Below are positions 34,731 to 43,759 of a stretch of 64,000 bases of DNA, in pieces. Made by a program: the position numbers and the translations under genes. The stretch lies in assembly GCF_014384995.1 (NCBI RefSeq), contig NZ_JACRSY010000010.1, positions 1 to 64,000 of the forward strand, written 5' to 3'. The notes under the pieces were generated by a model. The model did no database searches and was not told the origin of the DNA. It saw nothing but the letters and a program-made list of their open reading frames with translations. The stretch's first letter is position 1, and every line of letters begins with the position of its first letter. Source of the stretch: Zhenhengia yiwuensis (GTDB lineage: Bacteria; Bacillota; Clostridia; Lachnospirales; Cellulosilyticaceae).

Positions 34731-35768
34731 ATGAACGATATTATTAGTATGAATTTAATAGAGCTTGAACAGATCGTAATGGATCTTGGGCAAAGTAAAT
34801 TTAGAGCCAAGCAGCTTTTTGATTGGCTTCATAAAAAGTTAGTATGGAATTATGACGAAATGACAAATCTTCCTATCTCCTTTAGAGAACAACTTAAAGA
34901 ACTTTATCCCCTTACAGAAATGCGTATTATAGAAAAATATACTTCTCAAATAGATGGGACAATAAAGTACTTGTTTGAATTGTCTGATTCCCATATAATA
35001 GAAAGTGTTTTAATGCGTTACAAGCATGGAAATTCTATTTGTATTTCTTCACAAGTAGGGTGTCGTATGGGATGTAAGTTCTGTGCTTCAACACTCGAAG
35101 GTCTTATAAGAAGCCTCAAAGTATCAGAAATGCTAGGACAGATTTATAAAGTACAACAAGATACGGGAGAACGGATTTCTAATATTGTTATTATGGGAAG
35201 TGGAGAGCCACTCGAATATTTAAATATTACAACGAAATTTGTGGAACTTATTAACCATGAATTAGGTCAAAATATAGGACAACGTCATATTACTGTATCT
35301 ACTTGTGGACTTGTGCCAAGTATTTATGAACTTGCAGATAAGGGATTCCAAATTACCCTTGCTATCTCACTTCATGCGACGACAGACGAAAAAAGGAGAG
35401 AAGTTATGCCTATCGCACGTCGTTACAGCATTGAAGAAATATTAAAAGCTTGTCAGCACTATATTAATAAGACTGGAAGACGTATTACATTTGAATATTC
35501 GCTTATTGCTGATAAAAATGATACAATAGAGGATGCAACAAGACTCGCTAAACTATTAAAAGGGATGCTTGCGCATGTTAATCTGATACCTGTTAATCCA
35601 ATTGAAGAGCGTGATTATGAGGCGGCAACACATAATAGAGTAGAAGATTTTGCTAAAGTATTAAAATCTTATAATATAGAGACCACTGTGCGCCGTACAC
35701 TAGGAGCAGATATAGATGCTGCTTGTGGTCAGTTAAGGCGTAGGTATCTCGAAAAAAGAGGTGAATAG
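34731..35768 (+). CDS. rlmN: Dual-specificity RNA methyltransferase RlmN (23S A2503, tRNA A37)
   Basis: 345 residues. Radical-SAM triad CRMGCKFC, GSGEPLEYL and the C-terminal methyl-carrying Cys in DIDAACGQLR. It adds C2-methyl to A2503 of 23S rRNA. TAAGGAG precedes the ATG, 11 bases after rsmB. The stop codon lies one base before the prpC start. Confidence 0.95.
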   Translation: MNDIISMNLIELEQIVMDLGQSKFRAKQLFDWLHKKLVWNYDEMTNLPISFREQLKELYPLTEMRIIEKYTSQIDGTIKYLFELSDSHIIESVLMRYKHGNSICISSQVGCRMGCKFCASTLEGLIRSLKVSEMLGQIYKVQQDTGERISNIVIMGSGEPLEYLNITTKFVELINHELGQNIGQRHITVSTCGLVPSIYELADKGFQITLAISLHATTDEKRREVMPIARRYSIEEILKACQHYINKTGRRITFEYSLIADKNDTIEDATRLAKLLKGMLAHVNLIPVNPIEERDYEAATHNRVEDFAKVLKSYNIETTVRRTLGADIDAACGQLRRRYLEKRGE

Positions 35769-35769
35769 C

Positions 35770-36534
35770 ATGATTGCTGTTGGGAAAGTAAACATCGGTA
35801 AAAGACGTACTAGAAATGAGGATAGTGTCCTGGTTTCTAATGAGCCAATAGGTGTATTACCTAATTTGTATATTGTTGCCGATGGAATGGGGGGACATAA
35901 GGCAGGTGCTGTTGCAAGTAAACTTGCCATTGATGCTTTTTGTAACTATATAGAAGAGCATGAAAATGCCCAAATCAAAACAGAAGAGGAATTGCTTATT
36001 TTATTAAAAAGAGGTATTTCACACGCAAATTATGTCATTTATAAAAAAGGACTGGAAAATCCAGACTTTACAGGAATGGGAACGACCATTACCTTATGCA
36101 CAGTAATGAATGGAACTGCTTATATTGCCCATGTAGGAGATACAAGATTATATTGTATGAATGCTAATCAAATGAGACAAGTAACTGTAGATCACTCCTT
36201 AGTACAAGAAATGCTTGAGCAGGGATATATTACAGAAACAGATATGCAGGAACACCCACAAAGACATGTTATTACACGTGCAGTGGGTACATATGAACAA
36301 GTAAAGGTAGACACTATGAAACAATGCTTAAATGGTGTAGAGTATATTTTATTATGTTCAGACGGATTGACAGCGATGTTAAGTGAAGAAAAAATGCATG
36401 AACTGGTTTATAAGCATCATACAAACCTTGAAACAATTATTGATGAATTAATCTTGCAGGCAAATGAAGCAGGTGGGGCAGATAATATTGCTGTTATTAT
36501 TGGAAAAAAAGATGAGGTGAGCAAAACATGTTAG
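35770..36534 (+). CDS. prpC: PP2C-type Ser/Thr phosphatase PrpC (Stp)
   Basis: 254 residues with PPM motifs: RTRNEDSVLV, YIVADGMGGHKAG, GMGTTITLC, AHVGDTRLY and GGADNIAVII, whose Asp residues bind Mn2+. It reverses phosphorylation by the adjacent PrkC. ATG at 35770 is used, as GAGGTG lies 6 bases before it; the GTG at 35761 is part of that site. It overlaps prkC by 7 bases. Confidence 0.94.
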   Translation: MIAVGKVNIGKRRTRNEDSVLVSNEPIGVLPNLYIVADGMGGHKAGAVASKLAIDAFCNYIEEHENAQIKTEEELLILLKRGISHANYVIYKKGLENPDFTGMGTTITLCTVMNGTAYIAHVGDTRLYCMNANQMRQVTVDHSLVQEMLEQGYITETDMQEHPQRHVITRAVGTYEQVKVDTMKQCLNGVEYILLCSDGLTAMLSEEKMHELVYKHHTNLETIIDELILQANEAGGADNIAVIIGKKDEVSKTC

Positions 36535-38627
36535 AACCTGGGAAAATACTAGGGGATCGCTATGAGATTATACAAAAGATCGGTGCAGGCGGCATGTCCA
36601 TTGTCTATAAAGCTAAGTGTAATAAGCTTCAGAGATTTGTTGCCATTAAAGTATTAAGAGAAGAATTTGTGAAAGATGAAGCTTTTGTACAAAAATTTAA
36701 GTCTGAGGCTTTTTCAGCAGGGGGCCTATCCCATCCTAATATTGTTAGTATTTATGATGTAGGACAAGAGGATGATCTGCACTATATCGTAATGGAATTT
36801 GTAGAAGGGCAAACACTTAAAGAATATATTGAACAAAATGGACCATTATCATCAACTCAAACTTTAGAGTATGGTATGCAAATTGTATCTGCACTTAGGC
36901 ATGCGCATAACAAACAAGTTATTCATAGAGATATTAAGCCACAAAATATTTTAATTACCCATGATCAAATGTTAAAAGTAGCTGACTTTGGTATAGCTAA
37001 AGCTGTAGATTCTTCTACTATTGTTGCAGCAGGGAATGCTATTGGCTCTGTTCATTACTTCTCGCCAGAACAGGCTAAAGGAAAATATGTTAATGAAACA
37101 AGCGATCTTTACTCATGTGGTATTGTACTTTTTGAGATGGCAACTAACCGTTTACCATTTCAAGCAGATACACATGTTTCTATTGCGCTTAAACATATTA
37201 ATGAAGAAGTGCCAAAGCCAAGTTTATTCAATGAACAGATTTGGACAGGACTAGAATCTATTATTTTAAAAGCAACCAATAAAAAGCAAGAATTACGTTA
37301 TCAAAATGCAGACAGTATGTTGGAAGATATGAAAACTGTTCTTGCTAATCCAACAGTTGATTTAAGTAGTAAAGAAGTAACAGAAACAGATGTAGATCAA
37401 ACCATCTTATTAACAGATATTCAGACAAGTTTTATTAGGCAAAATGAAAAGACTACAAGTCGTTTAGAATCTAATCAAACACCTGGTGTGAAAATGAGTA
37501 CACCTCAAGATTATTATGAAGAATATGGGGGAGAGGATGAAGAAGAAGTTTCTACTGGTTATAAAATTTTAGCTGGTTTAGGTGGCGTACTTGCTACACT
37601 TCTTATAGTAGGTATTATGGCAGCAGTTACCTTCTTTGTACTTCCTTCTTTTACTAAACCTCAACGTGTAGTGGTACCTTCTGTATTAGGGCAGACAGTA
37701 GATAAGGCCACTGCTATTTTGGAGGATAAAAATTTAGCTATTCTATTAGCTGGTGAAGAAGTAAGTGATACTTATACACCTGGAACTATTATGAGACAAA
37801 CACCTAATGGTGAGAAAGTGGTAGAGCCAGGTACGGTCATTAATGTTGTGGTAGCTAAACAAAAAGAAGTAATAGAAGAAGTTGTAGTGCCAAATTTAAA
37901 AGGTGAGGAGTCTGCTAATGCGCAGAGCATACTCTCTGAGATGGATCTTGATGTAGCCTTAGAGTGGGAGTATAGTGATGAACTTGATAGAAGTAAGGTT
38001 ATTTCACATACGCCAGAGGCAGGCGTACGTGTTAAAAAAGGTGATACAGTTACCCTTGTTTTAAGTAAAGGAAAAGAAGTAGTACTTGTTAAAGTACCGA
38101 ACCTTTATAATTTGACTTTAGATGAGGCAAAAGCTAAATTAAATGAAGTAGGGCTTAGATTTGGGCAAACTGTGGAGGAACATAGTGATACTGTGGAACA
38201 AGGTAAGGTTATGAAGCAAAGTATTGCAGAAAATCAAGAAATTGAGCAAGGTGAGATTGTTGATATTGTCATCAGTAAAGGACCTAAAGTAGAAGAAGTG
38301 ATACCTCCTGAAGAGGATCCAAATAATCCTACTACACCAGATACAGACATACCATCTGAAGAAAATACGCCAGAAGAAGAACCACTTGCTACAATAACAC
38401 GTGTTATTAATGCACCAACAGATAAATTACAAGATGAATATCATGTACTAGTTCTAATCGAAGATGATTTAGGTGCAAGAACTGCTTTTGATGGCATTGT
38501 AAAGAAAGAACAGTTCCCTCTTCCAATACAAGTATCAGGCAAAGGAAAAGGTGTACTTACAACCTTTTTTGATGGACAAGAAGAGTATAGAGACAACAAC
38601 ATTAATTTTGATGAGGTGACACAATAA
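36528..38627 (+). CDS. prkC: PASTA-domain Ser/Thr protein kinase PrkC
   Basis: 699 residues: cytoplasmic Hanks-type kinase (about 11-270; IGAGGMSIVYKA, HRDIKPQNIL with catalytic D135, DFGIA), linker, one membrane segment (about 347-370) and three extracellular PASTA repeats beginning VPSVLGQ, VPNLKGE and VPNLYNL. A Pro/Glu-rich spacer and a short C-terminal domain follow. PrkC senses muropeptides or lipid II and controls growth, wall synthesis and spore germination. The extra C-terminal domain of about 75 residues after the PASTA repeats is common in Clostridia. Coupled to prpC by overlap. Confidence 0.95.
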   Translation: MLEPGKILGDRYEIIQKIGAGGMSIVYKAKCNKLQRFVAIKVLREEFVKDEAFVQKFKSEAFSAGGLSHPNIVSIYDVGQEDDLHYIVMEFVEGQTLKEYIEQNGPLSSTQTLEYGMQIVSALRHAHNKQVIHRDIKPQNILITHDQMLKVADFGIAKAVDSSTIVAAGNAIGSVHYFSPEQAKGKYVNETSDLYSCGIVLFEMATNRLPFQADTHVSIALKHINEEVPKPSLFNEQIWTGLESIILKATNKKQELRYQNADSMLEDMKTVLANPTVDLSSKEVTETDVDQTILLTDIQTSFIRQNEKTTSRLESNQTPGVKMSTPQDYYEEYGGEDEEEVSTGYKILAGLGGVLATLLIVGIMAAVTFFVLPSFTKPQRVVVPSVLGQTVDKATAILEDKNLAILLAGEEVSDTYTPGTIMRQTPNGEKVVEPGTVINVVVAKQKEVIEEVVVPNLKGEESANAQSILSEMDLDVALEWEYSDELDRSKVISHTPEAGVRVKKGDTVTLVLSKGKEVVLVKVPNLYNLTLDEAKAKLNEVGLRFGQTVEEHSDTVEQGKVMKQSIAENQEIEQGEIVDIVISKGPKVEEVIPPEEDPNNPTTPDTDIPSEENTPEEEPLATITRVINAPTDKLQDEYHVLVLIEDDLGARTAFDGIVKKEQFPLPIQVSGKGKGVLTTFFDGQEEYRDNNINFDEVTQ

Positions 38628-38629
38628 GT

Positions 38630-39526
38630 ATGATGCAAGGAACAATCATTAAAGGTATTGCAGGTTTTTACTACGTGAGAGTAGAAGATGAGGTATATGA
38701 ATGTAAAGCACGTGGCAAGTTTAGAAATGAAGGGGTTACGCCTCTTATAGGAGATGCTGTGTCTATTGAAGTAGACTATGATAATCAAGATACGAATTAT
38801 GCCTATAAACAAGGACATATTGTAGAGATTTTTGAGCGCAAGAATAAACTAGTAAGACCACCTGTAGCTAATGTGGATCAGGGGATTGTTGTATTTGCGG
38901 TAACTTATCCGCAAATACACTTAGATCTTTTAGATCGTTTTCTCATTATGATGGAAATAGAGGGTATTAAACCTTATATTGCACTTAATAAAATAGATGG
39001 TGCACCAAGGGAAACTTATGAGTATATTGTAAAAGGGTATGAGCAAAGCGGGTATAAAGTCCTACTTGTTTCCGCAAAGAAGCAGATTGGTTTAGATGAT
39101 TTAAGGGCAGTATTAAAAGATAAAATATCTTTCTTTGCGGGCCCATCTGGTGTAGGAAAGTCTACACTGCTTAATAGCATAGAACCTCATTTGAAATTAC
39201 AGACAGGCGATGTGAGTGAAAAGATAAAACGTGGTAAACATACGACAAGACATGTAGAGCTTCTTCCATTTAGTGAGGGAGGTTACGTCCTTGATACACC
39301 TGGCTTTACTTCCTTGCAATTTGAAACGATTGATCAAGATGAGCTTAAATATTATTTCCCAGAGTTTAAGCCTTTTGAAGGAAAATGTAAGTTCAATGGA
39401 TGTAGTCATATCCATGAACCCAAATGTGCAGTAAAAGAGGCGTTAGAGAGAGGGGAACTCTTTAAACTTCGCTACGACAACTATGTCACATATTATAATC
39501 AACTAAAAGAAACGAGGAAATGGTAA
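38630..39526 (+). CDS. rsgA: Ribosome small-subunit biogenesis GTPase RsgA
   Basis: 298 residues: OB-fold (1-65), circularly permuted GTPase with motifs in order G4 (NKID), G1 (GPSGVGKST), G3 (DTPGF), and a zinc knuckle CKFNGCSHIHEPKC. It helps the late maturation of the 30S subunit. Starts 2 bases after prkC, using either of two adjacent ATGs. Confidence 0.95.
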   Translation: MMQGTIIKGIAGFYYVRVEDEVYECKARGKFRNEGVTPLIGDAVSIEVDYDNQDTNYAYKQGHIVEIFERKNKLVRPPVANVDQGIVVFAVTYPQIHLDLLDRFLIMMEIEGIKPYIALNKIDGAPRETYEYIVKGYEQSGYKVLLVSAKKQIGLDDLRAVLKDKISFFAGPSGVGKSTLLNSIEPHLKLQTGDVSEKIKRGKHTTRHVELLPFSEGGYVLDTPGFTSLQFETIDQDELKYYFPEFKPFEGKCKFNGCSHIHEPKCAVKEALERGELFKLRYDNYVTYYNQLKETRKW

Positions 39527-39527
39527 G

Positions 39528-40184
39528 ATGAATTATTTAGCGCCGTCAATATTATCAGCAGATTTTGCAGCTTTAGGAGAAGCTGTTACACTTGTGGAGG
39601 CAGCAGGCGCTCCTTTTATTCATGTAGATGTAATGGATGGGCATTTTGTTCCCAATATTACAATAGGAGCACCTGTAGCAAAGTCTTTAAGAAAGCACAT
39701 TAAAGGTGTAATGGATGTTCATCTTATGATTGAAAATCCAGATCAATATTTACAAGATTTTAAAGATGCAGGAGCAGATATTGTAACTGTACACTATGAA
39801 GCATCAAGACATATACATCGTACACTCCAAACGATTAGAAGCTTAGGAATGAAAAGTGGTCTATCACTTAACCCAGGGACCCCTGTAGAGGTGATAGAAT
39901 GTCTTCTAGATGAAATTGATATGGTACTTATCATGTCTGTTAACCCGGGATTTGGAGGACAAAGTTTTATCCCTTATGCCCTAGAGAAAGTCAAAACAGT
40001 TAAAGAGCTTGCTAAAAAACATAATAAAGAATTACTTATTCAAGTAGATGGTGGAGTAGGTCTTCATAATGTTAAAGAGGTTGTAGAAGCTGGGGCCAAT
40101 GTAGTTGTAGCAGGCTCAGCTGTGTTTGGTGCCGAAGATGTGACAAAAGCAGTTCAAGAATTTATAGCACTTATGAATGAGTAA
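39528..40184 (+). CDS. rpe: Ribulose-phosphate 3-epimerase
   Basis: 218-residue TIM barrel with APSILSADFA, VDVMDGHFVPNITIG, MSVNPGFGGQ and QVDGGV. Catalytic Asp residues and metal His are in place. It interconverts ribulose-5-P and xylulose-5-P. GAGGAAATGG precedes the ATG, which lies one base after the rsgA stop. Confidence 0.96.
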   Translation: MNYLAPSILSADFAALGEAVTLVEAAGAPFIHVDVMDGHFVPNITIGAPVAKSLRKHIKGVMDVHLMIENPDQYLQDFKDAGADIVTVHYEASRHIHRTLQTIRSLGMKSGLSLNPGTPVEVIECLLDEIDMVLIMSVNPGFGGQSFIPYALEKVKTVKELAKKHNKELLIQVDGGVGLHNVKEVVEAGANVVVAGSAVFGAEDVTKAVQEFIALMNE

Positions 40185-40196
40185 ATAGGGGGAACC

Positions 40197-40829
40197 ATGA
40201 AGGTTTTAATTTTTACGAATGGAGACTATGGTGACTATAGCTTTTGCAAGCAGTTACCTAGTTATGATTATGTTTTATGTGCTGATAATGGTATGAAGCA
40301 TGCGAAAGTGCTCGGGATTAAACCTAATGAAATATTAGGTGACTTTGATAGTTGTAATCCAGATGAACTAGAATTTTATAAACAGCAAGGTATTGTTGTT
40401 GTAACATCTCCATGTGAAAAAGATGAAACAGATACAGAGCTTGCCTTAGACCGTGCTATAGAATTGGGGGCCCAGACTATTTATATATTAGGAGGGTTAG
40501 GTACGCGTATTGACCATACATTAGCTAATATTCATTTACTTCATAAGGCTTTAGGAAAAGGTGTACGCGCTGTTTTATGTAATGCTTATAACCAGGTTGA
40601 GCTTATTGAAAATCATATAAGACTAGAAGGAGATAAGGGAGACCTAGTAAGTCTCATTCCTTTTACACCTTCTGTAAAAGGGGTGTCAACGACTCATTTA
40701 GCATATAGCTTAGAGAATGGTGAGTTTCATTTTGGTAAACCTTATGGTGTAAGTAACTATATGACAGATACATGGGCTGAGGTGAATATAAAAGAAGGTT
40801 TACTACTTGTTATGAAAATAAAAGATTAA
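40197..40829 (+). CDS. thiN: Thiamine pyrophosphokinase
   Basis: 210 residues with ADNGMKHA, LGDFDS, EKDETDTELAL and GGLGTRIDHTLAN, the nucleotide and metal-binding motifs of thiamine pyrophosphokinase (B. subtilis YloS type). It makes thiamine diphosphate from thiamine and ATP. TAGGGGG precedes the ATG. Last gene of the rsmB-thiN cluster; terminator follows. Confidence 0.93.
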   Translation: MKVLIFTNGDYGDYSFCKQLPSYDYVLCADNGMKHAKVLGIKPNEILGDFDSCNPDELEFYKQQGIVVVTSPCEKDETDTELALDRAIELGAQTIYILGGLGTRIDHTLANIHLLHKALGKGVRAVLCNAYNQVELIENHIRLEGDKGDLVSLIPFTPSVKGVSTTHLAYSLENGEFHFGKPYGVSNYMTDTWAEVNIKEGLLLVMKIKD

Positions 40830-40866
40830 AAATAAAGTGTGCGTAAATTACGCACACTTTATTTGC
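40830..40866 (+). terminator. Intrinsic terminator after thiN
   Basis: A stem of about 15 bp (AAATAAAGTGTGCGT paired with its complement at 40850-40864) with a 5-base loop. Confidence 0.85.
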
Positions 40867-40919
40867 TTTGGAATAATATGGTTATATAGCGAAGATTCAC
40901 AAGGAGGCAGGTCCATGCA

Positions 40920-41066
40920 ATGAAAAAGAGAGTACTAGGACTCATCTGCTTTTGTGTAGGATGTGGTATGCTCATGGTCATCATCATACCTGCACTTGGG
41001 TGGATCCTAACATCTGCAGCTGTATTCATATTAGTTGGTTGGTTGTTAGTATGTGGTGATGATTAG
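40920..41066 (+). CDS. 48-residue membrane protein upstream of spoVM
   Basis: A short ORF beginning MKKRVLGLICFCVGCGMLM, with two hydrophobic segments separated by a Pro-Gly-Trp turn (PALGW), ending CGDD. AAGGAGGCAGG (40901-40911) lies upstream, and a two-codon ATGCAATGA overlaps the start at 40915-40923. It is 11 bases before spoVM and shares its terminator, so it is probably a small spore-related membrane protein (inference from context). No family name is known to me. Confidence 0.65.
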   Translation: MKKRVLGLICFCVGCGMLMVIIIPALGWILTSAAVFILVGWLLVCGDD

Positions 41067-41077
41067 GAGGGTGATTT

Positions 41078-41155
41078 ATGAGAATATATGTGATAAAACT
41101 CCCTAAATGGTTAGGTAAGATTGTGGGGAAAGTTTATAAAGGCTCTAATCAATAA
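41078..41155 (+). CDS. spoVM: Stage V sporulation protein M (SpoVM)
   Basis: 25 residues beginning MRIYVIKLPKWLGKIVGKVY. It matches the Bacillus SpoVM pattern MKFYTIKLPKFLGGIVRAML, an amphipathic helix that recognises the convex forespore membrane and anchors the SpoIVA coat platform. Pro9 is conserved at the position needed for shallow membrane insertion. TAGGAGGGTG precedes the ATG. The position between thiN and rpmB is the same as in Bacillus, which makes the assignment firm despite the small size. Confidence 0.92.
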   Translation: MRIYVIKLPKWLGKIVGKVYKGSNQ

Positions 41156-41190
41156 AAAAGAGTGTATCTCTTGAGAGATACACTCTTTTT
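41154..41190 (+). terminator. Intrinsic terminator after spoVM
   Basis: AAAAAGAGTGTATCTC pairs with GAGATACACTCTTTTT around a 4-base loop. Confidence 0.85.
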
Positions 41191-41194
41191 AAGT

Positions 41195-41232
41195 GAAAAA
41201 ATTCCATAATTCATAAATGAACTATGGAATTT
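41195..41232 (-). terminator. Intrinsic terminator after rpmB
   Basis: Read on the minus strand, AAATTCCATA (from 41232 down) pairs with TATGGAATTT ending at 41199, and a T-run follows. The inner arms also pair around ATGAATT, extending the stem. Confidence 0.75.
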
Positions 41233-41246
41233 ACTCTGCTTTTAAA

Positions 41247-41432
41247 TTAAGCACGAGAAACTAAGTTTGAACGTAAGCAACGTGTACATACGTTAGCAGT
41301 TCTAACTACACCGTTTTGTGCAATTCTAACTTTTTTTACGTTTGCCTTCCACATTTTATTTGATCTTCTATGAGAGTGGCTAACTTTGATACCAAAGTGT
41401 ACATCTTTTGAGCAAATTTCACATTTTGCCAC
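41247..41432 (-). CDS. rpmB: 50S ribosomal protein L28
   Basis: 61 residues starting (GTG) AKCEICSKDVHFGIKVSHSH and ending NLVSRA. Two CxxC pairs (CEIC, CTRC) make this the zinc-binding form of L28. GTG at 41432 follows AAGGAGGTG; the longer open frame runs through that ribosome binding site and is rejected. Transcribed opposite to its neighbours, as in Bacillus, from its own promoter. Confidence 0.93.
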   Translation of the reverse strand: MAKCEICSKDVHFGIKVSHSHRRSNKMWKANVKKVRIAQNGVVRTANVCTRCLRSNLVSRA

Positions 41433-41476
41433 TGTAAACACCTCCTTAAAATAATATCCGTGACATAACAAATGCT

Positions 41477-41505
41477 ATTCTAACAGATAATAAGATATAT
41501 TTCAA
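41477..41505 (-). promoter_or_regulatory. Promoter of rpmB
   Basis: On the minus strand TTGAAA (41500-41505) and TAGAAT (41477-41482) are 17 bases apart. Confidence 0.65.
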
Positions 41506-41587
41506 GAGTGTAAAGCATATTTATTTGACAAAATCATAAAATACTTGGAAAAGCTATCCTGTAAGACTTTATTTATACTATAAATAA

Positions 41588-41596
41588 TGCTATAAT
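41588..41596 (+). promoter_or_regulatory. Extended -10 promoter of the asp23-fakA operon
   Basis: TGCTATAAT gives a perfect extended -10; the -35 (TTTATT, 41568-41573) is weak. Confidence 0.55.
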
Positions 41597-41660
41597 AGGA
41601 AACAAATGCATTGCAATCTTAAAAATAAAGATAGAATTATAAATATTAAGGAGGTATATT

Positions 41661-42020
41661 ATGGGCGGTAAATTTTCTAATAAATATGGTACCATTACAA
41701 TCAGTGAAGAGGTTATAGCACAAATTAGTGGTATAACAGCAACAGAGTGTTACGGTATAGTAGGCATGGCAGCAAGAAATGTGAAAGATGGCATTGTGCA
41801 ACTCTTAAAGGGTGAAAGCCTTACAAAAGGAATTGCTGTACAAGTCTATGAAGATGATGGCATAAGCATAGAATTTCATATTATAGTAGAATATGGTACA
41901 AAAATTTCTGCTGTTACAGAGAACCTCATGAGCACCGTTAAATATAAAGTGAAAGACATTTTAGGTTTAGACGTAAAACAAATTAAAGTTTATGTTGAAG
42001 GTGTACGCGTAGATAACTAA
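41661..42020 (+). CDS. Asp23/Gls24-family protein (YloU)
   Basis: 119 residues with the family start ITISEEVIAQISGITATECYGIVGM and the middle IEFHIIVEYGTKI. Members are small alkaline-shock/envelope-stress proteins; YloU of Bacillus is next to the fatty acid kinase gene exactly as here. TAAGGAGG precedes the ATG. The gene probably shares its transcript with fakA. Confidence 0.9.
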   Translation: MGGKFSNKYGTITISEEVIAQISGITATECYGIVGMAARNVKDGIVQLLKGESLTKGIAVQVYEDDGISIEFHIIVEYGTKISAVTENLMSTVKYKVKDILGLDVKQIKVYVEGVRVDN

Positions 42021-42052
42021 ATTTAGAAGTTCGTTTGAGGAGGCACATTAAA

Positions 42053-43693
42053 GTGAAATTAGAAGTAATAGATGCTAAGCTTTTACAGAACATGTTTGTG
42101 GCTGGAGCTAAGCTATTAGATGAAAAGAAACAAATGGTTAATGAGATGAATGTTTTCCCTGTTCCAGATGGAGATACAGGAACAAATATGTCCTTAACTA
42201 TGTTAGCTGCGGCTAAAGAAGTAGAAAAAATTGACCCGACAAGTATTGTGGCAGTAGGTAATGCTGCAGCGTCTGGCTCTTTACGTGGAGCAAGAGGTAA
42301 CTCTGGTGTTATTTTATCACAGCTTATTCGTGGTTTTGCAAAAGGGCTTACAGAAACGCCAATTGATACCTTAACGCTTGCAAATGCTTTCCAATCAGGT
42401 GTAGATACAGCTTATAAAGCGGTTATGAAGCCTAAAGAGGGAACTATTTTAACTGTTGCAAGAGAAATTGCTACAAAAGCTATGCAACTTAGTATGGAAA
42501 TTACAGATATTGAAGAGTTTGCAAAGAAAGTTTTAGAACATGGTTATGAAGTACTTCATCAGACACCAGAGATGCTTCCAGTATTAAAAGAAGCAGGTGT
42601 AGTAGATGCAGGTGGGCAAGGGCTCCTATGTATTTTAGAAGGTGCAGCTATGGTTATTACAGGTGATATTAAAATCAATATTAAAAAGCCTGTATCTAAA
42701 CCAAATGAAGCAGCATTTAGTGCGCTTAAAAACTTTAATACAGAAGATATTACTTTTGGATACTGTACAGAATTTATTGTTGACCGTAAAAAAGATGCAA
42801 ATTATGACGAAATGGCTATGCGTGAGTATCTTGAAACAATCGGGGATAGTATTGTAGCTGTATCTGATGAAACATTTATTAAAATTCATGTGCATACAGA
42901 TAACCCAGGACTTGCACTTCAAAAAGGGCTAGAATTTGGTGCACTTACAAGTATTAAAATTGAGAACATGCGTGAACAGCATTCTTCTATTTTTGATGAA
43001 AGTACGCAGCAAACAGAAGAGCCAGTAGGCCCACGTAAATCTATTGCATTTGTATCTATTGCAGCAGGTAGTGGTATTGCAGAAATTATGAGAAGTCTAG
43101 GTGTAGAGGAAGTTATTGAAGGTGGCCAAACTATGAACCCAAGTACAGAGGATATTAGTGAAGCTATTAAACGTGCTCATGCAGAACATGTTATTGTACT
43201 TCCAAACAATAAAAACATCATTTTAGCTGCAGAGCAAGCTGCACAAATTGAGTCAGAATGTAAAGTGCATGTTGTACCATCTAAAACAATGCCACAAGGT
43301 ATCACAGCTATGGTAAGCTATGATGCAAGTGAAGATGCTGAATCTATTGTAGAAACAATGAAGGAATCTATTGGTATGGTAGAGACAGCGCAAATTACAA
43401 TTGCTGTACGTGATACAACAATTGATGGCCAAGCTATTAAAGAAGGTGAATATTTAGGTATCTTAGAAAATGATATTGTAGAACACAATGAAGATCTTAA
43501 AGAAACCTTTAAAAATTTACTTGGTAAGATGAATGAAGATGCTGAAATTATCACTATTTATTATGGTGAAGAGATTACAGAAGAAATAGCTGCGCAGTAT
43601 GTAGCCATTGCGGAAGAAGTATTCCCTGATGCAGATGTAGAAGTACACTCAGGTGGTCAACCTGTTTATTACTTTATGATTTCAGCTGAATAA
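42053..43693 (+). CDS. fakA: Fatty acid kinase FakA (YloV, DAK2 domain)
   Basis: 546 residues: N-terminal DhaL-like nucleotide domain (about 1-200) with NVFPVPDGDTGTNMSLT (metal-binding Asp residues) and GARGNSGVILSQ, a linker domain, and a C-terminal DegV-like part with HVHTDNPG. FakA phosphorylates fatty acids presented by FakB/DegV-type proteins, feeding them to phospholipid synthesis. GTG at 42053 is preferred, since GAGGAGG at 42036-42042 would be inside the gene if it began at 42035. No fakB is present in the window. Confidence 0.92.
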   Translation: MKLEVIDAKLLQNMFVAGAKLLDEKKQMVNEMNVFPVPDGDTGTNMSLTMLAAAKEVEKIDPTSIVAVGNAAASGSLRGARGNSGVILSQLIRGFAKGLTETPIDTLTLANAFQSGVDTAYKAVMKPKEGTILTVAREIATKAMQLSMEITDIEEFAKKVLEHGYEVLHQTPEMLPVLKEAGVVDAGGQGLLCILEGAAMVITGDIKINIKKPVSKPNEAAFSALKNFNTEDITFGYCTEFIVDRKKDANYDEMAMREYLETIGDSIVAVSDETFIKIHVHTDNPGLALQKGLEFGALTSIKIENMREQHSSIFDESTQQTEEPVGPRKSIAFVSIAAGSGIAEIMRSLGVEEVIEGGQTMNPSTEDISEAIKRAHAEHVIVLPNNKNIILAAEQAAQIESECKVHVVPSKTMPQGITAMVSYDASEDAESIVETMKESIGMVETAQITIAVRDTTIDGQAIKEGEYLGILENDIVEHNEDLKETFKNLLGKMNEDAEIITIYYGEEITEEIAAQYVAIAEEVFPDADVEVHSGGQPVYYFMISAE

Positions 43694-43704
43694 TATAAAG
43701 GTCT

Positions 43705-43733
43705 AAGGCTAAAGATAAACTTTAGCCTTTTTT
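43705..43733 (+). terminator. Intrinsic terminator after fakA
   Basis: AAGGCTAAAG (43705-43714) pairs with CTTTAGCCTT (43720-43729), followed by T residues. Confidence 0.75.
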
Positions 43734-43759
43734 AATAACTTTAATAAAGGAGTGAAGCC

